Positions 1-8,017 of a DNA stretch of 26,723 bases are shown here, piece by piece (positions within the stretch are counted from its first letter, which is position 1; each line of letters begins with the position of its first letter). The position numbers and the translations under genes were made by a program. Source of the DNA: JL08 sp965363755 (GTDB lineage: Bacteria > Pseudomonadota > Alphaproteobacteria > Rhodobacterales > Rhodobacteraceae); NCBI GenBank assembly GCA_965363755.1, contig CBDTVL010000020.1, positions 1 through 26,723 on the forward strand. The letters are read 5' to 3'. The notes beneath the pieces are model-generated. The model did no database searches and was not told where the DNA came from. It was given only the letters and a program-made list of their open reading frames with translations.

Positions 1-68
1 CAGATCTTCAGCGGATTTCGGGCCTTCAAATATGCGTCCAGCACATCTTCTTTCGGGTCTTTGAAGTC
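1..68 (-). other. Open frame continuing past the AraC stop codon to the window edge
   Basis: Directly after the TGA stop of the AraC-type gene, the same minus-strand frame stays open for 22 codons to the window edge. It reads DFKDPKEDVLDAYLKARNPL and then KI, which is a plausible charged helical peptide. It could be the tail of the regulator separated by a nonsense mutation (a CGA to TGA change would restore arginine), or chance. The plus strand is also open over these 68 bases, so the case is weak. Confidence 0.2.
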
Positions 69-938
69 TCAGACGGATGCGAGATGATGTTTGGGTGAAC
101 ACCCAAATTTGCGGGCGTAGTCGCGACTGAAATGCGTTGGGCTTTCGTATCCAACGTCGAAACCTGAGGCCGAGACTGAGTGGCTTCCGCCTTGTAACAG
201 GCTGCGCGCCTCGATCATACGTAGATCTTTTTGATATTGCAGCGGCGTCGTGCTCGTAACCGACTTGAAGTGCTCATGGAATGAAGAAGGACTCATACTG
301 ACCAACTCTGCTAGCTCAGCCACAATCATTGGTTTGCGGAAGTCTGTTCTGATCTTGGCAATCGCCTTCGCGATGCGACTTGCGTGGCTGTCAACGGCCA
401 GCAGATTACACAACATGCCACCAATGGGGGACATAAGAAGCTGAAAGTGTATCTCTTTGAGAATAAGTGGTCCGACAACCTTGGCTTCCAATGGGTTATC
501 CATCATCGCAAGATATCGCCCAAGAGGGTCAGTCCAGGCTGAGAGTGCAGTACTGGTGGCAAGTGAGCGTGCACCGGGCACTTCTGTAACAGCTTCGCCG
601 ACCTGCTCATAAAGGCTGCGAATGATGCCGAGGTCCAACCTGAGAATGAGCGACAGGTACGGCGCGGCGGGACTCGCCTCCAAAATCTTCGCAGATAGCG
701 GCAGGTCGTGGCTGACGAGCAAAGCCTCGCCACGGGTCAAAGACACGGATCGGTGGCCGATACGTGTTTCTTTTCTGCCTCGCAGGATTAAACAAATCAC
801 CGGATCGTAGACCATAGTCTCAAATTCGCTGACTTCCTTTTTTCGAACGGCGAACAAGCTTGGCAATGCTAACGCAGTATCGCCCTGTTTTTCTACGAAG
901 TAGCGTTCTGTAAGGGCCTCTAAGGTATCAAGTGACAT
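69..938 (-). CDS. AraC-family transcriptional regulator (AraC_N type)
   Basis: The 289-residue protein has the layout of AraC regulators with an AraC_N cupin-like N-terminal half (about residues 10-165) and a C-terminal double helix-turn-helix. The DNA-binding part includes IVAELAELVSMSPSSFHEHF, then a second helix pair ending in the family signature around GYESPTHFSRDYARKFGCSP. The frame is open up to 1133, but the start at 938 (MSLDTLEALTERYF) is preferred. It has a good ribosome site (GGAAGGGG, about 5 bases before ATG), and the longer version would run into the divergent reductase gene. It is divergent from the aldo/keto reductase at 1100, a layout resembling YqhC with yqhD/dkgA in E. coli, where an AraC_N protein senses reactive aldehydes. 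Control of the neighbouring reductase and IorAB genes is inferred. The frame continues after the stop, see the separate entry. Confidence 0.88.
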   Translation of the reverse strand: MSLDTLEALTERYFVEKQGDTALALPSLFAVRKKEVSEFETMVYDPVICLILRGRKETRIGHRSVSLTRGEALLVSHDLPLSAKILEASPAAPYLSLILRLDLGIIRSLYEQVGEAVTEVPGARSLATSTALSAWTDPLGRYLAMMDNPLEAKVVGPLILKEIHFQLLMSPIGGMLCNLLAVDSHASRIAKAIAKIRTDFRKPMIVAELAELVSMSPSSFHEHFKSVTSTTPLQYQKDLRMIEARSLLQGGSHSVSASGFDVGYESPTHFSRDYARKFGCSPKHHLASV

Positions 939-1099
939 TGCGTCCCCTTCCACAAAGCACTTACCAACTCCTTGCCCACAAATCTCCCAGAAAAACGACC
1001 CTTCGTAGGAATAGGCAGGAATTTCGGAGGATGTGACAGGTATATCGGCCAGTCGGTGGCTAGATTGAGATCTACAATGACCTGCACCGGAGAACTGTA

Positions 1100-1996
1100 A
1101 TGCTGTCCTTCCCTCTGAACGCCAACACCGCAATCCCTGCTGTCGGTTTCGGCACGTACCTTATTTCCAATGATGATGCGGCGACTGCAGTTGGTACCGC
1201 AATCGCCAGTGGGTATCGCCATATCGACACCGCATCGGGGTACCAGAATGAAACCACCGTTGGCGTTGGAATTCGCGACGGGCTGGTTTTGTCTGGGGTG
1301 TCGCGGGATGCGCTGTTTGTGACGGCCAAGCTTTGGCCAGGGAACCCAGCTTGGGGTGATGCGCCCAAGACCAAGGAACAAACCATCGCCGAATGTGATG
1401 CCAGCCTTGAACGCTTGGGTTTGGACTATGTGGATTTGTACCTGATCCACGCACCTTACGGCGGGGATCAGCGGCTCGAACAGTGGCGTGCCTTGCTCGA
1501 CCTTCAAACCGCCGGAAAAGCCCGTTCCGTTGGCGTTAGCAACTTCAACCAGGATCATCTTGGAGAGATCAAAGCGGCGGGTCTGCCGATGCCCGATGCC
1601 AACCAGATTGAATTGCATCCATGGTCACAAAAGCCAGACTTGATTGCTTATATGGCGGAAAACGGCATCGCCCCAATTGCCTATAGCAGCCTTGTCCCTC
1701 TTTCCACGTGGCGGACTGAGGCAGGTCAGGACAGCGCCAAGACGGAAGATATGATGGCCGATGGTGGCGCGTTCAAAGGAATGGCGGCCAAATACGGTGT
1801 CACTGAGGCGCAGCTTTTGCTGCGGTGGGGTGTGCAGAACGGTTACGCCGTCTTGCCCAAAAGCCTCAATCCTGATCGTATGCGCCAGAACATCGATCTG
1901 TTTTCGTTCGCCATTGATAACGCGGATATAGCGAAGATGGCGACAATGGATCGGGGCGATGGCGTCGCGTGGGCGTCCGGCGATCCGAGCAAGTAA
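1100..1996 (+). CDS. Aldo/keto reductase (DkgA-like)
   Basis: This 298-residue protein is a single TIM-barrel aldo/keto reductase, normally reducing aldehydes or ketones with NADPH in the cytoplasm. The N-terminal signature GFGTY (16-20) is present, and the catalytic tetrad can be placed at D43, Y48, K77 and H117. D43 and Y48 lie in HIDTASGYQNE, H117 in LYLIHAP, and SVGVSNF follows as in the family. Length is slightly above the usual 270-285. The ATG at 1100 is preceded by GGAG. It is divergent from the AraC regulator and 35 bp upstream of the [2Fe-2S] subunit gene, so it is probably cotranscribed with iorAB. This pairs a reductase with an oxidising enzyme. The substrate is unknown; methylglyoxal, diketogulonate and other short aldehydes are typical for relatives. 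Confidence 0.9.
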   Translation: MLSFPLNANTAIPAVGFGTYLISNDDAATAVGTAIASGYRHIDTASGYQNETTVGVGIRDGLVLSGVSRDALFVTAKLWPGNPAWGDAPKTKEQTIAECDASLERLGLDYVDLYLIHAPYGGDQRLEQWRALLDLQTAGKARSVGVSNFNQDHLGEIKAAGLPMPDANQIELHPWSQKPDLIAYMAENGIAPIAYSSLVPLSTWRTEAGQDSAKTEDMMADGGAFKGMAAKYGVTEAQLLLRWGVQNGYAVLPKSLNPDRMRQNIDLFSFAIDNADIAKMATMDRGDGVAWASGDPSK

Positions 1997-2031
1997 AACC
2001 ACAAATTCCCTGAGATGATGGAGTAGGAACG

Positions 2032-2493
2032 ATGGCGATCTCAATAAATTTGAACGGCGCGACACACAGTGTTGGTGCCGACCCGGACACTCCACTTTTG
2101 TGGGTGATCCGTGATGAATTGAAGTTTACCGGCACAAAATATGGCTGCGGCATTGCCCAATGCGGCGCCTGTACTGTGCATATCGACGGAGCCGCCGTGA
2201 GGTCATGTCAAATGGCCGTCGGCGATGTTGAAGGCGCGTCCGTGACGACGATCGAAGCTGTGAGCGGACCCGAGGCGGACGCTGTCAAACAGGCCTGGCA
2301 AGAGCTTGATGTTGTTCAATGTGGGTTCTGCCAATCGGGCCAGATTATGCAAGCCGTCGATCTGCTGACGCTGCATCCCACACCTACTGATGAGGTGATC
2401 GATACAGTGATGGGTGGCAATGCCTGCCGCTGCGCTACCTACACACGCATTCGTGCCGCGATCCACCGCGCCGCTGCTATTCTGGAGGGTTGA
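2032..2493 (+). CDS. iorA: [2Fe-2S] subunit of isoquinoline 1-oxidoreductase/aldehyde dehydrogenase type enzyme
   Basis: This 153-residue protein matches the small subunit of two-component molybdenum hydroxylases. The plant-type [2Fe-2S] cluster ligands are C39, C44, C47 and C59 (CGIAQCGAC and later SCQ). The second, alpha-helical cluster has C97 and C100 (QCGFCQSGQ) and C132 and C134 (ACRC). It passes electrons between the molybdopterin site of the large subunit and an acceptor, often a cytochrome c. A GGAG-containing ribosome site precedes the ATG. The large subunit gene starts 4 bases after the stop, so the two are translated from one message. The physiological substrate (N-heterocycle versus aldehyde) cannot be read from this subunit. 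The iorA name denotes family, not proven activity. Confidence 0.9.
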   Translation: MAISINLNGATHSVGADPDTPLLWVIRDELKFTGTKYGCGIAQCGACTVHIDGAAVRSCQMAVGDVEGASVTTIEAVSGPEADAVKQAWQELDVVQCGFCQSGQIMQAVDLLTLHPTPTDEVIDTVMGGNACRCATYTRIRAAIHRAAAILEG

Positions 2494-2496
2494 GCT

Positions 2497-4683
2497 ATGA
2501 CCACAAACATATCTCGACGCAGTTTTCTGCAAACAGCCACCGCAACAGTTGGCGTCGCTCTAACACTCGGTTTTGACGCACGCGGGGCGCTCGCGATGAC
2601 TGCACAATCTGGCGGGAACTTCACGCCGTTTGTCAAAATTTATCCAGACGGAACGGTCGCTGCGATCATCAAGCACTTTGAGGGCGGACAAGGCACCGCA
2701 ACCGGGCTTTCTGCGTTAATTGCCGAAGAAATGAACATGACCCTTCAGGATATCACGTTTGAGACGGCCCCAGCCGACAACGCGCGATATGCCAACCTTT
2801 TCTTTGGCAGTCAGGGAACGGGCGGGTCGTCCGCAATCGCCAATTCGTTCATGCAATACCGAACTGCTGCTGCCGCAACGCGTGACATGTTGATTGGGGC
2901 GGCCGCCCAAACTTGGGACGTGCCCTTTGACACGCTCACTCTTCGCGACGGCGTCATTTCCGGTTCTGGCAAGTCCGGCACTATCAGCGAATTTGTAGAT
3001 GCGGCATCGGGTATGGACGTCCCATCTGAGCCTCGGCTCAAAGAGCCATCCGAATGGCGGGTGATCGGCTTAGATCAAAAGGCGCGATTGGATACCCCGG
3101 CAAAGATCAACGGCAGCGCCAAATTCTCGATGGATGTGCAGCTCGAAAACCAGATGGTGGTGTCGATCAAGCGATCACCTCGACTGGGTGCTTTGGTTGC
3201 ATCATTTGATGACAGCGCGGCACGCGATGTACCCGGCTTCATCATGGCCATTCAGATGCCCAACAACAAAGGCGTCATGGCCTATGCCGAAACGACTTGG
3301 GCTGCCTTTCAGGCCCGCGATGCGCTTGAGGTCGAGTGGGATTTTTCGGCCGCAGAAAGCCGCAGCACCGATGCGTTGAAAGCCGAGCTTCTGGCCATGG
3401 TCAATGCTGTTCCTGAATTTCAAGCCTCCGAAACCGACCTTGCGACGTCTTCGGCTGCAATAGATGGCGCGGCGCAGGTTGTTGAGCGTGATTTCTACTT
3501 CCCAATCCTCGCCCATGCACCGATGGAAGCAATGGGAGCCACAGTTGAGCCTTTGGCAGATGGCGGTGTGCTGCTGCATGATGGCGCGCAATCGCCTGCG
3601 GCGGGCCATGCCGTTTTGAGCCAGGTGCTTGAGCTGCCGATGGACAAAGTTCAAGTCAACACCATGTATGCAGGCGGATTCTTTGGTCGTCGCTCGACGC
3701 CGGATGCAGATTATCTGGTTGAACTTGCATTGGCTTTCGCAGTCACAGACAGGTCGCGCCCGGTCAAACTGCAATGGTCCCGTGAAGATGACATCACCGG
3801 CGGCTACTACCGTCCGGCCTATGCCCACAAGGTCCGTGTTGGTCTTGATGGCAATGGCGATATTATCGGTTGGGATCACCGTATCGCGGGCCAACCAATA
3901 TTCAAAGGGACAGCCCTTGAGGGGTTTATGGTGCAGAACGGTGTCGACAACACCTCTGTCGAAGGTGTGCGAGAAAGCCCCTATCAGCTGCCTGTCCATC
4001 ACATCGGATTGACAGACCAAGTCGGCCCGACCACTCCGAATTGGTGGCGGTCGGTTGGTCACAGTCATACAGGCTATGTCATGGAATGCATGATGGATTT
4101 ATGTGCGACTACATCAGGTAAAGACGCTGTTGAATTCCGTCTTGGATATCTGTCTGGGGATGGCGCGGATCAAACCCGAATGGCAGGCGTCATCCGACTG
4201 GCTGCGGAAAAAGCGGGGTGGGGTAAAACACTGCCGGAAGGCCGTTTTCATGGCGTCGCGGCCCACAAGTCTTTTGGATCCTATGTCGCAGAAGTCTGTG
4301 AAATTTCGACAGACGCAGACGGCACCGTGACAATTGAAAAGTTTACCGCAGCTGTGGATTGCGGGATTGCTGTCACACCAGATGTGATCAGGGCACAGAT
4401 CGAAGGGGGCATCGGGTACGGCGTTGGGCACGTGATGCGCGCCGAGCTGACGCTTGATGGCGGCGCGGTCGAACAATCGAACTTCCATGATTTTGAGACG
4501 TTGCGTATCTACGACCTTAGCAACATAGAGGCGCATATCGTGGCATCATCTGAGCCCCCCACTGGCGTAGGTGAACCCGGTACACCGCCAGCTGGCCCAG
4601 CGTTGGCCAATGCCATAGCTGCCTCCGGCGCGCCGATGGTCACACACCTGCCAATGTCCAGCAATGGCGTAAACTTTGCCTAG
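2497..4683 (+). CDS. iorB: Molybdopterin-binding large subunit, IorB/aldehyde dehydrogenase family, Tat-exported
   Basis: The 728-residue protein is the catalytic subunit of an IorAB-type molybdenum hydroxylase. It opens with a twin-arginine signal (SRRSFLQTATATVGVALTLG, residues 6-25), so the folded enzyme with cofactor is expected in the periplasm. The molybdopterin-contact loop GGFFGRR lies at 393-399. The active-site glutamate of the xanthine oxidase family is probably E693 in GVGEPGTPPAG near the C terminus. Length agrees with two-domain IorB proteins (about 700-780). It follows iorA with a 3-bp gap and a GGAGG ribosome site. No cytochrome or XdhC-type maturation gene is found next to it in this window. 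Related enzymes oxidise aldehydes as well as isoquinoline; with an adjacent aldo/keto reductase and AraC regulator, aldehyde oxidation is the likelier role. Confidence 0.9.
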   Translation: MTTNISRRSFLQTATATVGVALTLGFDARGALAMTAQSGGNFTPFVKIYPDGTVAAIIKHFEGGQGTATGLSALIAEEMNMTLQDITFETAPADNARYANLFFGSQGTGGSSAIANSFMQYRTAAAATRDMLIGAAAQTWDVPFDTLTLRDGVISGSGKSGTISEFVDAASGMDVPSEPRLKEPSEWRVIGLDQKARLDTPAKINGSAKFSMDVQLENQMVVSIKRSPRLGALVASFDDSAARDVPGFIMAIQMPNNKGVMAYAETTWAAFQARDALEVEWDFSAAESRSTDALKAELLAMVNAVPEFQASETDLATSSAAIDGAAQVVERDFYFPILAHAPMEAMGATVEPLADGGVLLHDGAQSPAAGHAVLSQVLELPMDKVQVNTMYAGGFFGRRSTPDADYLVELALAFAVTDRSRPVKLQWSREDDITGGYYRPAYAHKVRVGLDGNGDIIGWDHRIAGQPIFKGTALEGFMVQNGVDNTSVEGVRESPYQLPVHHIGLTDQVGPTTPNWWRSVGHSHTGYVMECMMDLCATTSGKDAVEFRLGYLSGDGADQTRMAGVIRLAAEKAGWGKTLPEGRFHGVAAHKSFGSYVAEVCEISTDADGTVTIEKFTAAVDCGIAVTPDVIRAQIEGGIGYGVGHVMRAELTLDGGAVEQSNFHDFETLRIYDLSNIEAHIVASSEPPTGVGEPGTPPAGPALANAIAASGAPMVTHLPMSSNGVNFA

Positions 4684-4693
4684 GAGATTAGCT

Positions 4694-4819
4694 ATGCGCG
4701 TTTCTTTCTTTGTATTGGCACCCGACACGGGCCGTGAACCCGCGCCATACGGCTTGGTGCAGCACACGATTGATTTGCACATATGGGGCGCCGCTGGTCG
4801 GCCTTGTCCTCAAGATTGA
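4694..4819 (+). CDS. Possible 41-codon small ORF after iorB
   Basis: An ATG at 4694 lies 10 bp after the iorB stop with a clean TAGGAG ribosome site 7 bases before it. The frame reads MRVSFFVLAPDTGREPAPYG and continues for 21 more codons to TGA. No family is recognised. The good ribosome site suggests it may be the remnant start of a former third gene of the operon rather than a functional small protein. Confidence 0.22.
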   Translation: MRVSFFVLAPDTGREPAPYGLVQHTIDLHIWGAAGRPCPQD

Positions 4820-4997
4820 GCAGGTTAGACATCGAACAGCAGCCATCGGTTCTGCGGAACTGAAATTCCGGGGCTCGCGATCTGGCATGTGGAGGCGTCT
4901 GGATTGCGGCCGGTGGCGGCAACTCAACCGAATAGACGTCGGTGGAGAAGCGCCTGGCAAGCCGGCCCACTTGGGTTTTCGTGTCACCTCGGTCCTG
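4820..4997. other. Non-coding or decayed stretch between iorB and the HAD gene
   Basis: No convincing gene is seen. Overlapping open frames exist on both strands, but none has a recognisable domain or a well-placed ribosome site. No insertion-sequence ends, target duplications or strong terminator with a T-run were found. The genes on either side converge here, so weak terminators may be present. Confidence 0.5.
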
Positions 4998-5663
4998 TCA
5001 GGTCATCGGCTGTGAAGCAATCGAAACTTCAATTTGCTCGATACTCAGGTCGGATAGGGAAGATAAGATCTCATCCGCGCCTAGCAGGTCATCGGCATGA
5101 TCTTCGTGCTGCAGACCCACACAATAAAAACCACCGTTCTTTGCCGCCTGAACACCGGAGGACGAATCCTCGATCACAATGCATTCTTCGACTGCTAGAC
5201 CAAGTCCCTTAGCCGCCGCCAAAAAGATGTCCGGGCTGGGTTTGCCGTTCTCGACGTCATCGCCACCAATCACAACCGAGAAAGCGTCCAACAACCCTGC
5301 TTTTTCAAGCACGGTCCTGACATTCGCGCTGCTAGACGCAGCGGCTAAACCGTAGCCGTTTGCCAGGCTTTTACGAACCAAGGCGACAGAGGCGTCGAAG
5401 ACTTGAAATTCGCCGCGATCAATCACTTCAACATAGTATTCGTTCTTTTTGTCAGCGGCCTCTCTGATCTCTTGTTCGGAATGATTGACCATCACTGCGC
5501 GAGCGCCTTCAAATCGCGGGCGACCATCGACCAGGCTGCGATATTCCCGTTTTCCAAATTCGTAGCCGTATTCCTTGAACATGCGGCTCCATGCCGAGAA
5601 ATGTACTGGCACGGTATCGACTAGAACGCCGTCGAGGTCGAATATTAGTCCCTTGATTGACAT
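4998..5663 (-). CDS. pgmB: HAD-family beta-phosphoglucomutase-like phosphatase/mutase
   Basis: This 221-residue HAD subclass IA protein shows all four motifs. The nucleophile D9 and acid/base D11 are in FDLDGVLVDT, S110-S112 form motif II, K141 is in KPSPDIF, and E165-D166 are in VIEDSSSGVQAAK. A helical cap lies at about residues 18-80 (HFSAW, DGRPRFEGARAV). Size and spacing match beta-phosphoglucomutase, which turns beta-glucose-1-phosphate into glucose-6-phosphate. That is the step needed after the inverting GH65 phosphorylase encoded nearby, which is the main reason for the call; other sugar-phosphate phosphatases look similar. A GAGGA ribosome site precedes the ATG. The gene is divergent from the SorC regulator with a shared palindromic operator between them, yet it is separated from the rest of the sugar operon. 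Confidence 0.78.
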   Translation of the reverse strand: MSIKGLIFDLDGVLVDTVPVHFSAWSRMFKEYGYEFGKREYRSLVDGRPRFEGARAVMVNHSEQEIREAADKKNEYYVEVIDRGEFQVFDASVALVRKSLANGYGLAAASSSANVRTVLEKAGLLDAFSVVIGGDDVENGKPSPDIFLAAAKGLGLAVEECIVIEDSSSGVQAAKNGGFYCVGLQHEDHADDLLGADEILSSLSDLSIEQIEVSIASQPMT

Positions 5664-5737
5664 ATCAGATCCTCAGCTGAGTTGTGTTCCGTTAAATAGC
5701 TAACACGCTTTGACATTTCGACAATCGGTTTGCATGA

Positions 5738-5762
5738 GAATGAATATCCTGCATAGTTATTC
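5738..5762. promoter_or_regulatory. Candidate SorC operator, copy 1 (25-bp imperfect palindrome)
   Basis: The site begins GAAT, ends ATTC, and has the core ATATCCTGCATA. Comparing the 25 bases with their reverse complement gives 18 matching positions. The same motif recurs at 16657-16681 before the sugar transporter operon. Here it lies between the divergent pgmB and SorC genes, centred 52 bp before the regulator ATG and 87 bp before pgmB. A TTGACA hexamer at 5710-5715 could be the -35 box of the regulator gene, which would put the site across the start region and suit autorepression. Confidence 0.6.
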
Positions 5763-5801
5763 TGGTATTTGTAGAGCAGAGCTCACGCATGGTGAAGGTG
5801 C

Positions 5802-6959
5802 ATGATGGACGTCAGAAAACTCTCCCTGGATGAGCGTGCGCAATGCGCGGCCTACATGCGGGCGATCCACAACATGTCGCAGGTTGAAATCGGACTCGTA
5901 CTGGGCGGGCTGTCACAACCTCAAGTGTCGCGGCTCTTGGCGCACGCGGAAAGGCAAAACTATCTAGTCATTGAGCAGCGTTTCGCTAGCGAGCTGTTTT
6001 CTGACGACTGGATCAGGCAAATTGACGAGATGCTAGCCCCCTCCGGAATGGCTGCGGATTTGAACAATTATTGCCAACGTGCAGGTATTCACACACCGCG
6101 GATGCGCGTCTTCGAAAGCGGCCCTGGCAATACTGAAGTCGCTTTGGCGCAACGGCGGGCGCGGTTCGGGCGGACAGCGGCCGGGCGGCTAATCGAGTTG
6201 ATCGAAAAGTCCAGCAATGTCGGCGTTGCCTGGGGCCGCACAATCAAAGCGCTAACAGACGGAATCACAGCGTCGCGGCAACCTTTGAACAGGAACCGCC
6301 AAATCACATTTTCTCCAGTTTGTGCCGAGTTGGTCTCCCTGGCGCATCATGGGTATTCCTCCAGTCGGCTGGCGGATATCCTTGACGAGGCCTTCAACAA
6401 GGCGCCGGGGCAAGGGCCGCAGCTGACTGGGTTTCCCGCCTATATTCCGCGGCATTACGACATGGAAATGCGTGCCTCGATCTGGCGCTTCATCTCCGAC
6501 ACACCTGGTCATCATCGCGTCTTTTCTGGCCCCGACGCACTGATCCACCAGATGGATATGCTGATCTCCAGCATCGGGTCCGCGAACACACCGGTTTTGG
6601 GCAGTTTCGACGAACTAGTATTGGCCGGTGGACTGAAAGCAAATGATCTCAGGCAACTTGTGATCGGTGATTTGGGTGGCATTCTTGTCCCCAGGACTGG
6701 ATTGTCCAAAGCCAAGCAAGCTCTGATCGACGACTTGAACGAGCTGTGGACGGGCATGAAGACCGAGCATGTTCACGCGATTGCCGAACGCGCGTTTGCC
6801 GACAACAGACTAAGCGGCGTAGTGGTTGTCGCGATTCAAAAAGAGCGCGGCGATACTGCATTCGAGTTGATTTGCCGGGGACTGGTGAACGAGTTGATTC
6901 TCGATCAATCGGCAGCCACACAATTGCAAAGGCGCTTGAATGAGCGGCAGGCACCATAG
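5802..6959 (+). CDS. SorC/DeoR-type sugar-responsive transcriptional regulator
   Basis: The 385-residue protein has an N-terminal helix-turn-helix (about residues 25-47, MSQVEIGLVLGGLSQPQVSR). A long C-terminal part fits the SorC sugar-phosphate-sensing domain, with GVAWGRTIKAL and the late block DLRQLVIGDLGGILVPR. Length is somewhat above the usual 310-330 of SorC proteins. SorC family members bind phosphorylated sugars and act on palindromic operators as tetramers. Start codons at 5802 and 5805 are both possible, and AAGG lies just upstream of 5802. The gene is divergent from pgmB and convergent with glk, so it sits between the two parts of the sugar regulon. Regulation of both via the repeated 25-bp palindrome is inferred. 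Confidence 0.8.
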   Translation: MMDVRKLSLDERAQCAAYMRAIHNMSQVEIGLVLGGLSQPQVSRLLAHAERQNYLVIEQRFASELFSDDWIRQIDEMLAPSGMAADLNNYCQRAGIHTPRMRVFESGPGNTEVALAQRRARFGRTAAGRLIELIEKSSNVGVAWGRTIKALTDGITASRQPLNRNRQITFSPVCAELVSLAHHGYSSSRLADILDEAFNKAPGQGPQLTGFPAYIPRHYDMEMRASIWRFISDTPGHHRVFSGPDALIHQMDMLISSIGSANTPVLGSFDELVLAGGLKANDLRQLVIGDLGGILVPRTGLSKAKQALIDDLNELWTGMKTEHVHAIAERAFADNRLSGVVVVAIQKERGDTAFELICRGLVNELILDQSAATQLQRRLNERQAP

Positions 6960-6994
6960 CATCCGGCCTGCCCAGTTTGCGCCAGTGCTCTTGC

Positions 6995-7987
6995 CTATGC
7001 GATGATGCCAGGCTTGAGGCCGAGTTGCTTGATCGCCAGAACTTCGCTCAGATGGCACGCACATCCGCACAACGCTGCGTAGTCGTCGGTCACTAGATGC
7101 ACCGGGAATTTCCTAACCAAAGGACCGAACCGCCCCTTGTCCGCAAAGGCTTCGGCAAAGCCCATACGCAGCAAATGCGGCCCCAAATGCCGGATCACGC
7201 CCCCCACCAGATAGATGCCCCCGAAAGGCAGAGTAATCAACGCAAGATCCCCGGCATAGCGCCCGAAAAAGCGCACGAACAACGCGACAGCGCGACAGGC
7301 GCGCGGCTCGTCTTCTTCGAATTGGGACATGATCTCAGAGGCTTGCAATGACGTTTCGCTACCCTCGTCATGGCACACCCAAGCGTAGACAGCCTCCAAT
7401 CCCCGCCCTGACAAGATGTCCTCCACCCCCGGCGACGCGTGGCGCTCCGCGACCCAATCGCGCAAGCGTTTCTCTTCGTCGTCAATGGCCTGCAGGGTCA
7501 CATGCCCGGCCTCAGCCGCAGGCACCAACGTCCGCCCGCCAGCATCAAATACTAATGCCGCGTTCAGCCCGGTGCCCACATTAATAACTAACCGTGCCGC
7601 GCCCGCCTCTGCCCTTTGCCCGGGCAAGACCGCCGACAGGCTGTCATCGCGCAAATACGGAACCGCATGGCCCTGTGCCTGAAGGTCGTTCAAGACTGCC
7701 ACAATCGGCGCGCCGAAGTTCAATTTTATCGCTTCGGAGTTCACCGTCCAGTCGAGATTCGTCAGTGTTCCCAAGCCGTTGTGCACGGGCCCTGCCATGT
7801 CTATGCAAATCGCCAAGGGCCGCCCCGGATTGTGGGACAGGAAGTCCCTCAGAATCGACTCGATTCCCGAATGTTCAGCATTGCGATAGCGCCGGATTGA
7901 TCTGTCGATCAGCTCAATTCCGTCGCATAAACCGACGCGCGTATTGGTGCCGCCTATGTCAGCGACGATGTTCACATCTTGGGCCAT
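6995..7987 (-). CDS. glk: Glucokinase (Glk family)
   Basis: The 330-residue cytoplasmic enzyme phosphorylates glucose with ATP to glucose-6-phosphate. The phosphate-binding loop DIGGTNTRVG (10-19) is typical of the Glk family (not ROK). N100-D101 in VLNDLQAQGHAV supply the catalytic aspartate, followed by the NVGTGLN loop and DILSGRGLEAVYAW, which match bacterial Glk. The frame can be extended to a GTG at 8002, but the ATG at 7987 has GGAAG at a suitable distance and puts the phosphate loop at the usual position. It is the last gene of the sugar operon, 30 bp after the GH65 gene, and fits a pathway in which glucose is released as the second product of phosphorolysis. Its stop is convergent with the regulator gene, 35 bp apart. 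Confidence 0.9.
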   Translation of the reverse strand: MAQDVNIVADIGGTNTRVGLCDGIELIDRSIRRYRNAEHSGIESILRDFLSHNPGRPLAICIDMAGPVHNGLGTLTNLDWTVNSEAIKLNFGAPIVAVLNDLQAQGHAVPYLRDDSLSAVLPGQRAEAGAARLVINVGTGLNAALVFDAGGRTLVPAAEAGHVTLQAIDDEEKRLRDWVAERHASPGVEDILSGRGLEAVYAWVCHDEGSETSLQASEIMSQFEEDEPRACRAVALFVRFFGRYAGDLALITLPFGGIYLVGGVIRHLGPHLLRMGFAEAFADKGRFGPLVRKFPVHLVTDDYAALCGCACHLSEVLAIKQLGLKPGIIA

Positions 7988-8017
7988 GTCACTAGCTTCC
8001 ACCCGGGTTTCCCGGTG

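Noticed and set aside
939..1133. Longer N terminus of the AraC regulator
   Set aside because: It would overlap the start of the divergent reductase gene, and the internal ATG at 938 has a strong ribosome site and gives a normal family length.
920..1618. 232-codon minus-strand open frame opposite the aldo/keto reductase
   Set aside because: It overlaps both the AraC start and a well-supported reductase gene, and no domain is recognisable. It is a high-GC antisense shadow.
7988..8002. GTG start five codons upstream in glucokinase
   Set aside because: The ATG at 7987 has a better-spaced ribosome site and the glucose kinase loop sits at its usual distance from it.
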